Assembly (NCBI GenBank): GCA_018824405.1
Contig: JAHJGO010000022.1
Coordinates: forward strand, 62,001 to 126,000
Length of the DNA stretch: 64,000 nt
Source of the DNA: Gammaproteobacteria bacterium
Lineage (GTDB): Bacteria > Pseudomonadota > Gammaproteobacteria > Burkholderiales > Sulfuricellaceae
Direction: 5' to 3'
Shown here: positions 63,914 through 64,000 of the stretch, piece after piece
Layout: each line of letters begins with the position of its first letter
How positions within the stretch are numbered: position 1 is the stretch's first letter
The notes under the pieces: generated by a model
What the model was told of the DNA's origin: nothing
Seen by the model: only the letters and a program-made list of their open reading frames with translations
Databases searched by the model: none
Position numbers and translations under genes: made by a program

Positions 63914-64000
63914 TTAGCCGATAATGAACAGGGGTTCGCCGTATTCAACGGGTTGTCCGTTTTCAACCAGAATGGCCTTGATGACGCCGCTCTGGTCGGC
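63914..64000 (-). CDS. accB: Biotin carboxyl carrier protein, C-terminal fragment (cut by window edge)
   Basis: The last 28 codons of a minus-strand frame reaching the window end read ADQSGVIKAILVENGQPVEYGEPLFIIG and stop. This is the conserved end of the AccB biotinyl domain, after the Met-Lys-Met site, which is outside the window. The position directly upstream of accC confirms the accBC order. Confidence 0.9.
   Translation of the reverse strand, partial: ADQSGVIKAILVENGQPVEYGEPLFIIG

Overview
The window reads as a housekeeping-rich stretch of a betaproteobacterial chromosome. Supporting marks are dusB-fis-purH-purD, mreBCD-mrdA-rodA, a metX/metW pair, an EIIA-HPr-EI phosphotransfer set beside gshA/gshB, and a GshA of the Acidithiobacillus/betaproteobacterial type. 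The large DUF3683 FAD/Fe-S protein and the frequent palindromic intergenic repeats fit a Nitrosomonadales-like organism (Gallionella/Sulfuricella relatives). That assignment is inference from gene content, not a search. No rRNA, tRNA, CRISPR array, prophage or intact insertion sequence was seen.

Layout. 1-4769 (+): dusB (cut by the window edge), fis, purH, purD, tsaC. 4770-6515 (-): a CcdA-type antitoxin with a stump of its CcdB toxin, then a secreted lipoprotein. 6610-8702 (+): a Pho box, phoB and phoR. 8744-15168 (-): an unknown protein paired with a HIT protein, a giant FAD/Fe-S oxidoreductase and a YqaA-type membrane protein. 15179-20771 (-): the rod-shape cluster mreB-mreC-mreD-mrdA-rodA. 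20870-24272 (+): gatC-gatA-gatB. 24359-30399: DUF4124 protein, pyrE, xth, ampG, a DsbD_2-type membrane protein, metW and metX. 30426-34909 (-): ptsI, ptsH, EIIA, apbE, gshB. 35069-44205: two very large c-di-GMP enzymes around an unknown gene and gshA. 44324-46698 (+): ybiT and a coupled Rossmann protein. 46699-49509: a decayed gene fragment and a third GGDEF protein. 49528-52532 (-): glcF, coq7, a DUF2322 protein and an unknown membrane-anchored protein. 52702-54484 (+): an HTH/ferredoxin/reductase fusion and a CDGSH protein. 54481-64000 (-): SPOR protein, the glycine cleavage genes gcvT-gcvH-gcvPA-(tpx)-gcvPB, a DUF3426 protein with a long Glu-Pro tract, prmA, accC and the end of accB.

How the parts work together. 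One-carbon and purine metabolism recur (purH, purD, gcv). Glutathione synthesis sits with a PTS phosphorelay that has no sugar permease here, so it is probably regulatory. Three multidomain sensors could feed into c-di-GMP signalling: a CxxCH haem-type sensor, a PAS/LOV-like/REC protein, and a PAS-GGDEF protein.

The most unusual observations are: (i) a family of intergenic hairpins built of degenerate 7-base words that often supply the stop codon of the upstream gene and, at gshB/apbE, coding sequence; (ii) a LOV-like domain whose photoactive Cys is Gly; (iii) a frameshifted remnant of the 49528-50199 gene on the far side of the 47056-49509 GGDEF gene; (iv) an HTH-ferredoxin-reductase fusion with worn flavin and nicotinamide motifs; (v) an in-frame repeat insertion and an AT-rich patch inside gatB; (vi) a CcdA left with a truncated CcdB. 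I did not find a clearly new multi-gene defence or metabolic system.
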